Positions 1 to 10,620 of a DNA stretch of 64,000 nt are shown piece after piece (position 1 is the first letter of the stretch; each line of letters starts with the position of its first letter). The stretch is from Larix kaempferi (taxonomy: Eukaryota > Streptophyta > Pinopsida > Pinales > Pinaceae). Both the position numbers and the translations under genes were made by a program. The stretch lies in the NCBI GenBank assembly GCA_027924585.1, contig BSBM01000140.1, forward strand, positions 8,357,001 through 8,421,000. Reading direction: 5' to 3'. The notes beneath the pieces were generated by a model. The model saw nothing but the letters and a program-made list of their open reading frames with translations. It had not been told where the DNA came from and did no database searches.

Positions 1-88
1 AATGGATAAAGAACAAAAAAATAGGGATCTTATCATAACAAATTAGCTAAGTAAATCCATACTCTTGGAGGTCCAAAAGTTCTTCCAG

Positions 89-98
89 TGGGGAGGAA
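89..98 (+). other. Polypurine tract before LTR 1
   Basis: The purine-rich stretch gtggggagga lies directly before the inferred LTR start TGATCC. The same stretch occurs before LTR 3 at 5446-5455. Its presence here means that the 3' end of a further internal region lies to the left. Confidence 0.5.
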
Positions 99-1229
99 TG
101 ATCCAGGTGCCTTTGAGAATTCCCAAAAATCAAAGTGTTTGAATGATACAAGAGGATCTAAAGACACTCTGAAATCAAATTGCTTAGTTGCTAGAAATAA
201 TAGCACCATTAAGAAGAGCTCAGTGAGAAATTCCCAATGGTGTGTCAAACGAACTCTAGATCAAAAGATACCGCATCCTGAAGCTTTCCTGCAACAGGAA
301 AAAAGTGATGATGTGGCAGCACCTGGTGATGACACATTGTATTGGGTGACATCAACAGGATGAGTTGGAATCCTGCAAGGCAGTTCTTATGGCAAGTTCA
401 GGTGACGTGGACCAGTTGGTAGAGGACACATGTCAGATGATGTGGCAGCCTGCGTGGTAGTGACGTGGCAGATAGTAGGTAGCTGGCACTGTTGATTTGG
501 TAGGTGATGTGGCATCCTAGTTGATAAGCACCAATGGTCTACTGACATGTGGTCCCATGGAAAGTTGACAAGTGGAAAAAATTCCTCCATGACATGTGGC
601 ACTATGGAAAAAAGTGTGAATTATTAAATGGGTTAAATATTTTTAATTCGAAAATGGAATGAATTAAAAAGTACGGTTATGGAAAAAACATATCATCTAC
701 CAACGCACATGGCTACTTAAGAATATGGTGGGTACTTGGGTAAATTATGACATATGATACTATATGCTAAGGTCTTTGGAGGTAGTTAGTTAGTTAAAAC
801 ATCCACCACGTGCTCCTTTGAAATATTAATGGCTATGTATTAAAATAATGACATGGATTTATTTGCAACTGCAAGGGGGCCGCCAACCAACTTGGGATAC
901 ATTTATTTGGTCGTTAAAACTATACGAGAGCCATGTGTATGGTTATGGATAAACCAAAGTTGTTATGCAATGGTATGGTATGGTTGCAACTATATGTTAT
1001 TATATGGCCGCTAATGAAAGGTTTTAGGGGGTCGTTACATGCACATGTTCCTGTATACCCAAAGCATTGTATGTTGTTATATGTATGACAAAAAATTGTT
1101 ATAACAACATGGGGCATTATATAGGTAAAACCAAATAAGTTGTAACCCCCACGGTTGTTATATTTGAAGGCTGTAACAAGCCCAACAAATGGAATAAGTT
1201 TGGGATCGTGCCACTAAGGAGTTGATCAA

Positions 1230-1238
1230 CTATATAAT
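1230..1238 (+). promoter_or_regulatory. TATA-like box of LTR 1
   Basis: ctatataat follows a conserved 'tgatcaa'. The equivalent ctatataag is present in the other LTRs at 3158-3166 and 6565-6573. Conservation in all three copies and the position about 620 bp before the AATAAA make it the best candidate for the LTR core promoter. Confidence 0.45.
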
Positions 1239-1850
1239 CCCACGTCATTCGACCATGGAGGGGGAGCCACTTTTGGGAATTCCATGTGATTGGAAGAGCT
1301 CTTGTAGGGATACAATTTGGAGATCCATTGGGGAATTCATTTCGTGGGAGTTCCACATGTTTGAAGGAGCTAGTTTGGAGCCAGATTGAAGATCCTTTGT
1401 TGAGAGATCATTGTTGGAGGCTCCAAGTTCCTTTGATTGCACTTTTTTCTATGTAGCCTGCTCATGTGCAGAGAGAGAGGAAGATTGGTGTGGCCTTATG
1501 CGAGGTGAAGGTGGGTGTGCTTATAGTTGTTTCTCACCGATTTCACAAGACAAAGTCATTGGTGCAGACAGTTTTTGTATCTGAGCAACAGATTCTCTTC
1601 GTCATCAATATAAAGATGAATGATCGCCATATTGCATTGATATTCTAGTTGCATGCTTGTGAGAGATCATCCTTCATAAGAGGAGATCGTATCTTTGTAG
1701 GAGAGACATTGCCACTTGCATGTGAGATTTATTTCCCTTTGCATTGTATGAGAACATATCTTCGATACTGCCACTTTTGTGGGAATTCTTTAACCACTGT
1801 TGATGTGAGAATTCAAACCTTTTATAAAGAAGAGTATCTTTGACGAGGAG

Positions 1851-1856
1851 AATAAA
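1851..1856 (+). terminator. Polyadenylation signal of LTR 1
   Basis: AATAAA lies in the 3' half of LTR 1. The same hexamer is present in LTR 3 (7185-7190), and a degraded version (aataat) is in the truncated middle LTR near 3780. Confidence 0.4.
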
Positions 1857-2155
1857 AGTGGTTCGACAGTTGAACGAGCCTAGAGATGTAGCCAGGGGGT
1901 CTGGTGAACTCCGTTACCAAATGAGTATTGCTTGTCTCAGTTTTTCTTTGTGCATGTTATTTTCCGCAATTATGTTCATTATGTCATGATAAATGAGTCT
2001 AATGACACACTCATAAAGTTAATCATGCACATTTGATTTAATCCTTTAATTGCAATCAAGTTCAATAATAACGATCCTATCGGTGATCCTTTTGTCAAGT
2101 GAACCTTGAATCAGATTCAAGTTGTTATCAAGGTCACCCCATATCACATCAAGTT

Positions 2156-2167
2156 TGGTGTCAGAGT
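2156..2167 (+). other. Primer binding site, first internal region
   Basis: tggtgtcagagt resembles TGGTATCAGAGC, the site complementary to initiator-Met tRNA used by many plant LTR elements. It lies four bases after the inferred LTR end. The second internal region has tggtattagagt at 4071-4082 in the same relative place. Both are slightly mutated. Confidence 0.55.
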
Positions 2168-2201
2168 AGGATTGACAATAATTGCAGGTGTTGAATCATA
2201 A

Positions 2202-2792
2202 ATGGGAAAGTATCAAAGAATTCGTGGCTCATAGAGCTCAAGGAAATCAACCAAACGATTCAAGTAGAGAATGTCGAGCTCAGAAGACTTATGCAAGTTG
2301 CAGAAGGTGACAAGCAAGAGATTCAAGACAATCTTCAAAAGCTGCAAGAGAGACTTCAAGAGTTGGAATTTGAGTTGCAAGCCATGGACGAGATGTTGGC
2401 CAAGTCTTAGAACAATGATGAAGTGGAGAAGGATGAAGATCCTACTTCTACTGTAGATGCAGAAACCTTCATTGAGGTAAACAGTCTCAGTTATGCTTTA
2501 GTTTCTTGTTCTTCCCATGCTGATGATGATGGTTTTGGTTCTTTTGAAAATCACACCAAGGGAATTGGAATGAAGTTGTTGAAGAAGATGAAATATGAAG
2601 GAAAGGGCATGGGAGCTAATGGTCAAGGAATTATTAATCCCATGCAAGTGGTAGAAATACCTCGATATGTAGGACTGGGCGATAGTAGAGAGGAAGATGG
2701 AGCATTCTCCAAGACCGCCGATGAAAGAAAATCCAAAGTAGTTGAAGCAAGAAAAGATTCAAAAGAAGAGCCCCCTTGTAGTTGCATCCATG
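2202..2792 (+). pseudogene. Coiled coil + G-patch protein of the retroelement, copy 1 (broken)
   Basis: The reading starts near an ATG at 2202, but the frame is lost within a few codons. A heptad-like Glu/Gln/Leu-rich coiled-coil stretch is readable in the second frame (about 2225-2410) and is ended by a stop at 2408. An open stretch from 2423 holds an acidic run ending DDDGFGSFE and then a G-patch (2561-2683) with the pattern [22 protein letters not shown]...P and a closing GLG. G-patch modules bind and activate RNA helicases or bind nucleic acid. The reading then runs straight into the middle of an LTR near 2790, so the C-terminal part seen in copy 2, including the zinc knuckle, is missing. 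Function of the intact protein is inferred: a gag-like nucleic-acid binding protein. Confidence 0.65.
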
Positions 2793-4066
2793 GCAGGGGG
2801 TCTCCAAGCAACATGGGATCCATTTATTTTTTCGTTAAATCTATACGAGAACCATGTGTATGGTTATGGATAAAACAAAGTTGTTACACAATGGTATGGT
2901 ATGGTTGCAACTATAGGTTATTATATGGCCACCAAAAAAAGGTTTTAGAGGGTCGTTACATGCACATGTTCCCATATACCCAAAGCATTGTATGTTGTTA
3001 TATGTATGACAACAAATTGTTATAACTAAAAGGGGCATTATATATGTAAAAAAAATAAGTTGTAACCCTCATGGTTGTTATATTTGAAGGTTGTAACAAG
3101 CCCAACAAATGGGCTAAGTTTAGGATCATGCTTATCGTGCCACTAAGGGGTGATCAACTATATAAGCCCATGTCATTCAACCTTGGAGGGGGGGGCACTT
3201 TTGGGAGTTCCATGTGCTTGGAAGAGCTCTTGCAGGGAGACAACTTGGAGATCCATTGGGGTATCCATTTTGTGGGATTTCCACATGTTTGAAGGAGCCA
3301 CATTGGAGCCAGATTGAAGATCCTTTGTTGAGATCATTATTGGATGTTCCAAGTTCCTTTGAGCACAGTATTCTCTAGGTAGCCTGCTCATGTGAAGAGA
3401 GAAAGAACAAGACCGTTGTGGCCTTATGTGAGGTGAAGGTGGCCGTGCTTATAGTCGTTTCTCACCATTTTCACGAGCCGAAGTCACTAGTGTAGTTGGT
3501 TTTTGGATCTGAGAAATGGATTCTCTTCATCATAAATATAAAGATGAATTATCACCATATTGTATTGAGCTTGAAGCCGCATGCTTATGAGAGATCATCC
3601 TTCATAATAGGATATTATCTCTCTATAGGAGAGACATTGCCACTTGCTTGTGAGAGCCAGTTCTCTTTGCATTGTATGCGAACATCTCTTCGATACTTCC
3701 ACTATTGTGGGAATTCTTCAACCACTATTGATGTGGAAATTCAACCCTTTGGTAAAGGAGAGCATCTTTAAAGAAGAGAATAATATATTTTTTACAATTG
3801 AACGAGCCCAAAGATGTAGCCACGGGGTCTCGTGAACTCCGTTACCAAATGAGTATTGCTTGTTTCATGTTTTCTTTGTGCATGTTATTTTTCGCAATTA
3901 CGTTCATTATGTGATAATGATACACGAATAAAGTTAAGCATGCACATTTGATTCAAGCCTTTAATTTCCACCAGTTTCAATAAAAACGATCCTATGGCTA
4001 ATCCTTTTGTCAAGTGAACCTTGAATCAGTTTCAAGTTGGTATCAAGGTCACCTTGGACTAGATCA
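2793..4066 (+). repeat. Middle LTR of the array, 5' part missing
   Basis: This matches LTR 1 from about position 880 to its end and LTR 3 from about 6208 to its end. Roughly 780 bp of 5' LTR sequence, with any polypurine tract, is absent; the gag-like sequence joins directly at about 2790-2800. It ends GATCA at 4066, four bases before a primer-site-like sequence. It keeps the TATA-like ctatataag at 3158-3166. Confidence 0.65.
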
Positions 4067-4070
4067 AGTT

Positions 4071-4082
4071 TGGTATTAGAGT
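4071..4082 (+). other. Primer binding site, second internal region
   Basis: tggtattagagt agrees with TGGTATCAGAGC at all but two positions. It lies four bases after the GATCA end of the middle LTR. Confidence 0.55.
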
Positions 4083-4116
4083 AGGATTGGAAAGGATTGG
4101 AGGTTTTGAATAAAAA

Positions 4117-5272
4117 ATGGGAAAAGCATCGAAGAATTCCTGGCTCAAAGAGATTGAGGAAATCAAATAGACAATTCAAGCAGATAATGTCACGCTTAGA
4201 AGACTTCTACAAGTTGAAGAAGATGAAAAGCAAGAGCTTCAAGAAAGTCTTCAAAAGATGCAAGAGAGACTTTAAGAGTTACAAATTGAGTTTCAATCCA
4301 AGGACAAGATGTTGGCCAAGTCTAAGAACAACGATGAAACGGAGAAGGATGAAGAGCCTACTTCTACCATAGATGTAGAAACCTTCATTGAGGTAAACAA
4401 TGTCAGATATTCTTTCGTTTATTGTTCTTCCCATGATGATGATGATGGTTTTGGTGCTTTCGTAAAGCACACCAAGGGAATTGAAATGAATTTGTTGAAG
4501 AAGATGGGATATGAAGGAAAGGGACTTGGAGCTAATTTTAAAGGAATTATGAATCCCATCCAAGTGGTAGAATTACCTCGATATGTAGGAATGGACTATA
4601 TCAGAGAGGAATATGGTGCATTCTCCAAGACTACCGATGAAAGAAATCCAATGCAGTTGAAGCAAGCAAAGCTTCAAAGGAAGATCCCAAGCCAGTACTA
4701 TAAGGTGACATAGCCCTGCATGATGATTGAGATGAGCATTATGAAAGAGAAGGTAAGGAAAAATATCCGTGACTGGCCTACATAAGAGACAACTAGGAAA
4801 GGTATAAAAAGTCTCATTATTCCAACATTCCTTTTCATTATAAGTCATTTTAAAGCAAAGTTGATGGCATAGAAGACCATGCACATTTTGTGGTAAAGAT
4901 AACCATGTTATTGCAAAGTGTTGGAAAAGGATGGCCTTGTACAGGAAGGTCATGGAATCTAGGAAGAAGCCAAGACATGAAGACACCTCTCCACATCAGG
5001 AGAAGAAGAAGGGCAAGAAAGTTTGGGTAAAGAGGAGCCATTCCACCCATTCAAACAAGAGTGGACATTAGGAAGCCACACGTTGGATGCTCCATCTAGA
5101 GCTAATTACCAAGAAGGACAAGAAGGTTGAGCGAGCATTTGCGAAGGAATTTGATGAAGAAACTCAGAAAGAAGGCCAGCTACAAAAAAAGATCGAGAAG
5201 GAAGACATGCTTTCCCTCATGGCTATGATGGATAAAAATTTTGAGTTAATTGAGAAAATCCAATCTTTGTAA
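4117..5272 (+). pseudogene. Coiled coil + G-patch + CCHC zinc knuckle protein of the retroelement, copy 2 (broken)
   Basis: An ATG at 4117 opens MGKASKNSWLKEIEEIK, then a stop. A coiled coil rich in E, Q, K and L continues in the same frame (about 4170-4320) with another stop. The longest open piece (4309-4713) carries an acidic segment and a G-patch (about 4477-4600: [20 protein letters not shown]...GI..P). About 170 bp later a complete knuckle of spacing C-X2-C-X4-H-X4-C is readable at 4880-4921 (CTFCGKDNHVIAKC). It is followed by a Lys/Arg/His-rich stretch and a charged, helical tail ending at 5272. Domain order is therefore coiled coil, G-patch, knuckle, basic region, charged helix. I see no capsid-like or pol domains. 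A gag-like nucleic-acid binding role is inference. Confidence 0.7.
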
Positions 5273-5445
5273 ATCACTTGTTTCTTTTTAAGACCCCATA
5301 GAAGGGCACATTTGTAAGAGTGGTGAGATTTATAACATCACTTATTTTCGCAACATAGTGATATTTTATGGATTTTGATGAATCATGGATTCTATTGTGA
5401 ATCTGATCGTTGTATGTAAGTTTTGGTGGACCAAAAGCTTTCTAG

Positions 5446-5455
5446 TGGGGAGGAA
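5446..5455 (+). other. Polypurine tract before LTR 3
   Basis: gtggggagga lies immediately before TGATCC, identical to the stretch before LTR 1. It follows the charged-helix end of the gag-like gene by about 170 bp, as expected for a 3' LTR junction. Confidence 0.5.
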
Positions 5456-7486
5456 TGATCCACGAGGATCTAAAGACACTTTGAAATAAAAGTGCTCAGT
5501 TTCTTGAAAGAAAAACACCATTGTGAATATCTCGGTGATATATTTCCAATGGCGCAAATGGCATTTCAAACGGACCCAGGTGCAAAAGATATCGCGTTTT
5601 GAAGTTTTCCTGCAATAGGAAAAAAGTTATGACGTGGAAGCACTTGGTGACAATAGATAGAAATGGATGATGTCAGTAGGATAATTTGGCATCCTGCATG
5701 GCAAATGATGTTGAAAGTTTAGGTGATTTAGAATAATTTGCAGAGGACACATGTCAGATGATGTGGCGCCCTGTATGGCAGTGACATGGTATATAGCATG
5801 TAACTGGCAGTTTTGATTTGGCAGGTAATGTGGCATCCTAGTTGACAAGCACCAATGGCCTACTAACATGTGGTCCCATGAAAAGTTGACAAGTGACAAA
5901 AAAAAAAATTCCTGTATGATATGTGGCACTATGAAAAAAGTGTGAATTATTAAATGGGTTTAATATTTTTAATTCAAAAAGGGAATGAATTAAAAAATAT
6001 GGTTATGGCATAACCATATTATCCACAAAATCACATGGCTACCTAAGAATATGATGGATGCATGGGTAAATTATGGAATATGATACTATATGGTAAATTC
6101 TTTGGAGGTGGTTAGTTAGTTAAACAATACACCACATGCCCCTTTGAAATATTAATGGCTATGTATTAAAATAATGCCATGGATTTATTTGCAACTATAA
6201 GGGGGGCGCCAACCAACATGGGATGCATTTATTTCATTGTTAAAACTATACAAGAGACATGTGTATGGTTATGGATAAAACAAAGTTGTTATGCAATGGT
6301 ATGGTATGGTTGCAACTATATTTTATTATATGGACACCAACAAAAGGCTTTAGGGGGTCGTTACATGCATATGTCTGCGTATACCCAAAGCATTGTATGT
6401 TTTTATATGTATGAAAACAAATTGTTATAGCAAAAAGGGGCATTATATATGTAAAACAAAATAAGTTGTAACCACCATGGTTTTTATATTTGAAGGTTGT
6501 AACAAGCCCAACAAATGGGCTAAGTTTTGGATCATGATTATCATGCCACTAATGGGGTGATCAACTATATAAGTCCTTGTCATTTGACCAGGGGGGCACT
6601 TTTGGGAGTTCCATGTGCTTGGAAGAGCTCTTATAGGGAGACAATTTGGAGATCCATTAAGGCATCAATTTTGTGGGAGTTCCACATTTTGAAGGAGCCA
6701 AGTTGGATCGATATTGAAGATCCTTTTGTTGAGAGATCACTGTTGGAGGTTCCATGTGCCTTTGAGCACACTATTCTCTTTGTAGCTTGCTCATGTGCAA
6801 AGAGAGAGAGAGAAGAAGACTATTGTGGCATTATGTGAGGTGAAGGTGGGCATACTTATAGTCACTTCTCACCTTTTGCATGAGTCGGAGTCACGGGTGT
6901 AGTCGATTTTGGATCCAAGCAACGGATTCTCTTCATCATCAATATCAAGATGAACGATAGACATATTGTATTCAGCTTCTAGCTGCATGCTTGTGAGATA
7001 TCGACCTTCATCAGAGACGATTGTCTCTTTGTAGTAGAGACATTTCCACTTGCTTGTGAGAGCTAGTTCTCTTTGAATTGTATGAGAACATCTCTTCCAT
7101 ACTTCCACTATTGTGGTAATTCTTCAACCACTATTGATGTGGGAATTCAACCCTTATGTAAAGGAGAGTATATTTGAAGAAGAGAATAAAATTTGTTTGA
7201 TGGTTGAACGAGCTCAGAGACGTAGCCTGGATGGTCTAGTGAACTCTGTTTCCAAATGAGTATTGCTTGACACATGTTTTCTTTGTGCATGTTATTTTTC
7301 GCAACTATGTTCATTATGTGATGATAAATAAGTCTAATGACACACTCATAAATTTAAGCATGCACATTTTATTCAATCCTTTAATTGAAATCAAGTTCAA
7401 TAAAGATGATCCTATCACTAATCCTTTTGTCAAGTGAACCTTGAATTACTTTCAAGTTGGTATCAAGGTAATCTCATATGATATCA
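5456..7486 (+). repeat. LTR 3 of the G-patch element array (about 2.03 kb)
   Basis: This aligns with LTR 1 end to end, with the same TGATCC start, TATA-like ctatataag (6565-6573) and AATAAA (7185-7190), and ends near 7486 in gatatca. No primer site or internal sequence follows; instead the sequence changes abruptly to the interior of a related but different LTR, so the right end of the array is a rearranged junction or an insertion boundary. Confidence 0.6.
7185..7190 (+). terminator. Polyadenylation signal of LTR 3
   Basis: AATAAA at the position equivalent to 1851-1856 in LTR 1. Confidence 0.4.
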
Positions 7487-8689
7487 TTGAATGCTAATGT
7501 AAATAACACCATTGCGTAGAGCTCAAAGAGATTTCCAATGTTGCTCGAAATGCCTCAAACGAACATCGTATGAGGAAGATAGGCCCTTCTGAAGTTTTGA
7601 TGGAATAGGGAGAAGTTGTAGGAGGGTGCCACGCGATAGGCCCACAGACTACCACATGGAAGGACATACAAATGAGGTGGCTAGCAGGTGGAAATATCAT
7701 ACAGTCAATATGATGATATGGCATGGTGACATGGCGTGGTGACGTGGAACACGACTAGGAATCAATGATGTGGTAGTGGCCAATGAATGGTTTCCACATG
7801 GACTAATCACATGGTGCCAAATCGCACCTCCCCATGGCCTCCCCAATTTGTGTGCAAATGATTCACATGGTTCAATGGATTGTATTTATATGGTTTGTTT
7901 AATATATATCGTTTTAACTATATATATATATATATATATATATTATAAGACAACATATATATTATTATTTTTTTATATGGGATTTGAACCCTGGTCTTTG
8001 GTGCATAATCCCAAAAGTTTAACCAATATATCAATAGCTTTGGTTATGTTAAGTAATGGAAAATAATATATTTGTTATGAAGTTAATATGGTTGTAACCA
8101 AAAAGATTCCCTGTGGGGGCTTTAAAAGGGGATGCATCCTTACTAGTTGGTCAAGGAATTCGGCGAATTGAAGTTCTTGAGGAGAGTTTGGGGTGAGATC
8201 TTCTTGAGAGGCTTGGCACGAATATCAAGGAAAGATTTAACAATGTCGAGTATAGCCTTGTTTTGCGTGCCAATGGGAGTTCTTGAGCACTTGAAGAAAG
8301 CATAGGAAATTTTATAGTCGACTTTCTCAGAATTTCAAGGGGAGTGATTCTTATAATGTTTGTTTCAATATCCGAGCAGTGGATTTGCAGGGCATTGTCT
8401 TGATGTATGTGCCAAACAGATCCCATGAGCATTATTTCAAAGTATGGTTGAGTTTATACTCATTCTTATCGATTTTTCGAGAGCATCTCATGATGAAGTA
8501 CATTTGTGCATCTAAGCCATAGATTTGGAGGGTGTATCCAAAAATTTTACTGTAAGTCGCCATTGTAATTGTCATTATTTGAGCATTATAATAGAATGCT
8601 CTCACTAGTTGAGAGTGGACCTAGAGACGTAGCTAGGAGTTCTGTTGAACTCCGTTATCAAAGGTAGTATGGTGTTCATATATTATTTT
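7487..8689 (+). repeat. Partial LTR of a related retroelement family, split by the copia insertion
   Basis: The left part (about 7495-7620) is a diverged match to about 198-305 of LTR 1, with the sequence around 'caccattgcgtagagctc'. The right part (8600-8670) matches the 'gacgtagc...gaactccgttatcaaa' block that lies near the end of the other LTRs (about 1880-1930). After the copia insertion at 8690-27256 the match resumes around 27262 (a caattacatgtgca stretch against caattatgttca in LTR 1). It contains an AT microsatellite and a tRNA-like segment at 7918-8045. No gene is visible. Confidence 0.5.
7918..8045 (-). mobile_element. Possible tRNA-derived SINE head with TA-repeat tail
   Basis: On the minus strand a RNA polymerase III B-box (GGTTCAAATC, plus-strand 7981-7990) follows an A-box-like TTGGTTAAAC (around 8018-8033) at the spacing of a tRNA gene. 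The sequence then runs into an A-rich stretch and a TA microsatellite at about 7919-7942. The pattern of pol III head followed by a simple-repeat tail is that of a SINE. The A-box is weak, no cloverleaf was folded and no target duplication was identified. Confidence 0.3.
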
Positions 8690-9327
8690 TGTTAGTTTTT
8701 CATCATTTAATTCAATAGATCTAGGATCTTAACTGAAAGAACAACATGTACAACATATCAAGCATAAGAGACAAGAGACAAGAGACACAAAACTTCTCAA
8801 CGAGGAAAACCAATAAGGTGAAAAACCCCGCAACTTCCTCAGAGATAGAATAAGCATCAATACAAGGATCACCATGATCAAACCCAAGAGATAGATATCT
8901 TCAACAGCATGCTCCTCCTCCACTTGTGCGCACCCTCCTCTTCTCTTACTAATGTGAAGTGAGTGAATAATAGAATGTGTCAAATGAGAGAGTCACACTC
9001 TCTATTTGTACTTTTACTTTCACTTGACCTTTACTCAACTAGGTAGGCCCCAACTTAACCACTTAACATAATACTGACTGGGCTGACCCCCACTAGGGTG
9101 GTCTAATAACCCTTTAACCCACATGACTCATACAGGGCCGACCCCATCAAGGTGGTCTAATAACCCATCAAGTATAAGTTACGACACTTACAATATAACT
9201 TGCGACACTTGCAAGTACAACGGATGACACTTCCAATCGGAGGAATAATACATCTATGTTGGGGATATAATAAAGTACAAATACAATATACAAGTGAATA
9301 TCTTTCGAAGTTACAAATACATGAACA
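8690..9327 (-). repeat. 3' LTR of the copia element (638 bp)
   Basis: Pairs with 26620-27256: both start tgttagtttttcatc on the plus strand and end in aaca. By eye they differ at about one base in twenty, more than the LTR pair of the gypsy element nested inside, which agrees with the nesting order. Confidence 0.85.
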
Positions 9328-9589
9328 CTCGCTCTTAACTAGGAAGGTATTCTCTTGACACAAGTCATCAATACATATAGGCACAAGTCTTCAATTCTGG
9401 AGCTGAATCATCATCACTGGATCATGGAGAATCACCATCATCACTGCTGCTGTACTCAACATCTCGATCATTGGCCTATCTCTGAATTCTTCTCGTCATA
9501 GAAAGTTCTACAGAGCTATCCTTTTTTCATGCTGGATGTAGGCCCACCACTTGTAGGTCTTCATCAACACTTATTACATGCGTCACAAT

Positions 9590-10210
9590 GGCTTGAAAGA
9601 GTATCCTAGGATCCTTTATGTGTCGAAGCACGACCGACAAGATCTCCCAGTTCTACTTACATGTGATCGTCACAAAACCTTAAAAGAGTGTCTTTCCTAG
9701 CAAGATCTCTAAAGAGCATCCGAGGCCTTTTACGTGACTAGCACAACCTGTCCAGATCTCCAGGACGTATTAAATGTGGCCCCCACCACAATGCCTTGAA
9801 AGAGTATCCCAGGATCCTTTATGTGTCGAAGCACGACCGAGCAGATATCCCAGGTCTACTTACATGTGGTCACCACAAAGCCTCAAAAGAGCATCCCAGA
9901 ACTGATTATGAGCGTACTACTCAACCTATCGGATCTTTGAGGTCTAGTTACATCTATTCATGGAAAAGCCTCGAAAGAGAATCCCAAGACTGATTCCGAG
10001 CGCATTTCTCAACCTATCGGATCTCCCAGGTCTAGTTACATGCCATAGGACAAAGCCTCGAAAGAACATCCCAGGAATGATTACGAGTGTACTGATCAAC
10101 CTATCGGATCTCCCATGTCTACTTACATGTACTCCCAGAGCAATGCCTCGAAAGAGTATCCTAGGATCCTTTATGTGTTGCAGCACGACTGGAAAGATCT
10201 CCCAGGTCAA
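9590..10210. repeat. Tandem repeat of ~87 bp, about seven degenerate units
   Basis: The phrase 'cctcgaaagagtatccca' recurs at about 9593, 9679, 9795, 9881, 9969, 10056 and 10145, each followed by a variant of 'agatctcccaggtctactta'. The spacing is 86-89 bp except for one interval of about 116. The array sits in the non-coding 3' part of the copia element. Confidence 0.75.
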
Positions 10211-10254
10211 CTTACATGCTCATCTGCACAACCTGTCCATCGCCACAGAGTATC

Positions 10255-10620
10255 AACCTGATACTCACCATACATCATCCTGATGTACATGATCATCCTG
10301 ATCATCATCATAGCATCATCCTAATGCATATCATCCAGAGTATCATCCTGATACTCATCACATATGATCATCCTAATCATCGTCACTGCATCATCCTAAT
10401 ACTCATCACACATGATCATCGTCACTGCATCAACCTGATGCATTTCATCCAGAGCATCGTCCTGATACTCATCACACATGATAATCCTAATCATCATCAT
10501 TACATCATCCTGATGCATGTCATCTAGAGCATCGTCCTAATACTTATCACACATGATCATCCTAATCATTGTTACTACATCGTCCTGATGCATGTCATCA
10601 TACATGATCCAACTAATCAT
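10255..10620. repeat. Tandem repeat of ~75 bp built from catcctgat words
   Basis: The phrase 'gatgcatntcatccagag' recurs at about 10323, 10437, 10512 and 10587. Spacings are 114, 75 and 75 bp, the first being one unit plus a half unit. Between them 'catcctgatactcatcacacatgatcatcctaatcatc' variants repeat. It directly abuts the 87-bp array. Confidence 0.7.

Larger units (their letters stand above)
99..2151 (+). repeat. LTR 1 of the G-patch element array (2053 bp)
   Basis: This copy aligns along its whole length with 5456-7486, and its second half with 2793-4066. It begins TGATCC after a polypurine tract and ends in ATCA four bases before a primer-site-like TGGTGTCAGAGT. Inside are several 'tgatgtggca' type motifs, a TATA-like ctatataat (1230-1238) and AATAAA at 1851, which fit a promoter and polyadenylation signal in the usual U3-R order. 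Exact ends are inferred from the flanking signals. Confidence 0.65.
1..7486 (+). mobile_element. Tandem array of a pol-less LTR retroelement encoding a G-patch protein
   Basis: Three LTR copies (99-2151, 2793-4066 truncated, 5456-7486) alternate with two internal regions (2152-2792, 4067-5455). A third internal region is implied at 1-98, because the bases just before LTR 1 match those just before LTR 3, purine tract included. Each internal region starts with an initiator-Met-type primer site and carries remnants of a coiled coil + G-patch protein; the second also keeps a CCHC zinc knuckle. I see no protease, reverse transcriptase or integrase, so the element would need enzymes in trans. LTR-internal-LTR-internal-LTR is the arrangement expected from unequal recombination between LTRs. 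The LTR ends (TGATC...GATCA) are my inference from the primer site and purine tract. Confidence 0.75.

Noticed and set aside
2561-2683. G-patch as part of a captured host helicase cofactor gene
   Set aside because: The same domain, with the same flanks, recurs in the second internal region between LTRs and next to a retroelement zinc knuckle, so it belongs to the element.
9590-10620. Open frames through the tandem arrays
   Set aside because: They arise because the repeat units lack stops in some frames; the products are His/Ile-rich low-complexity text without any family motif.
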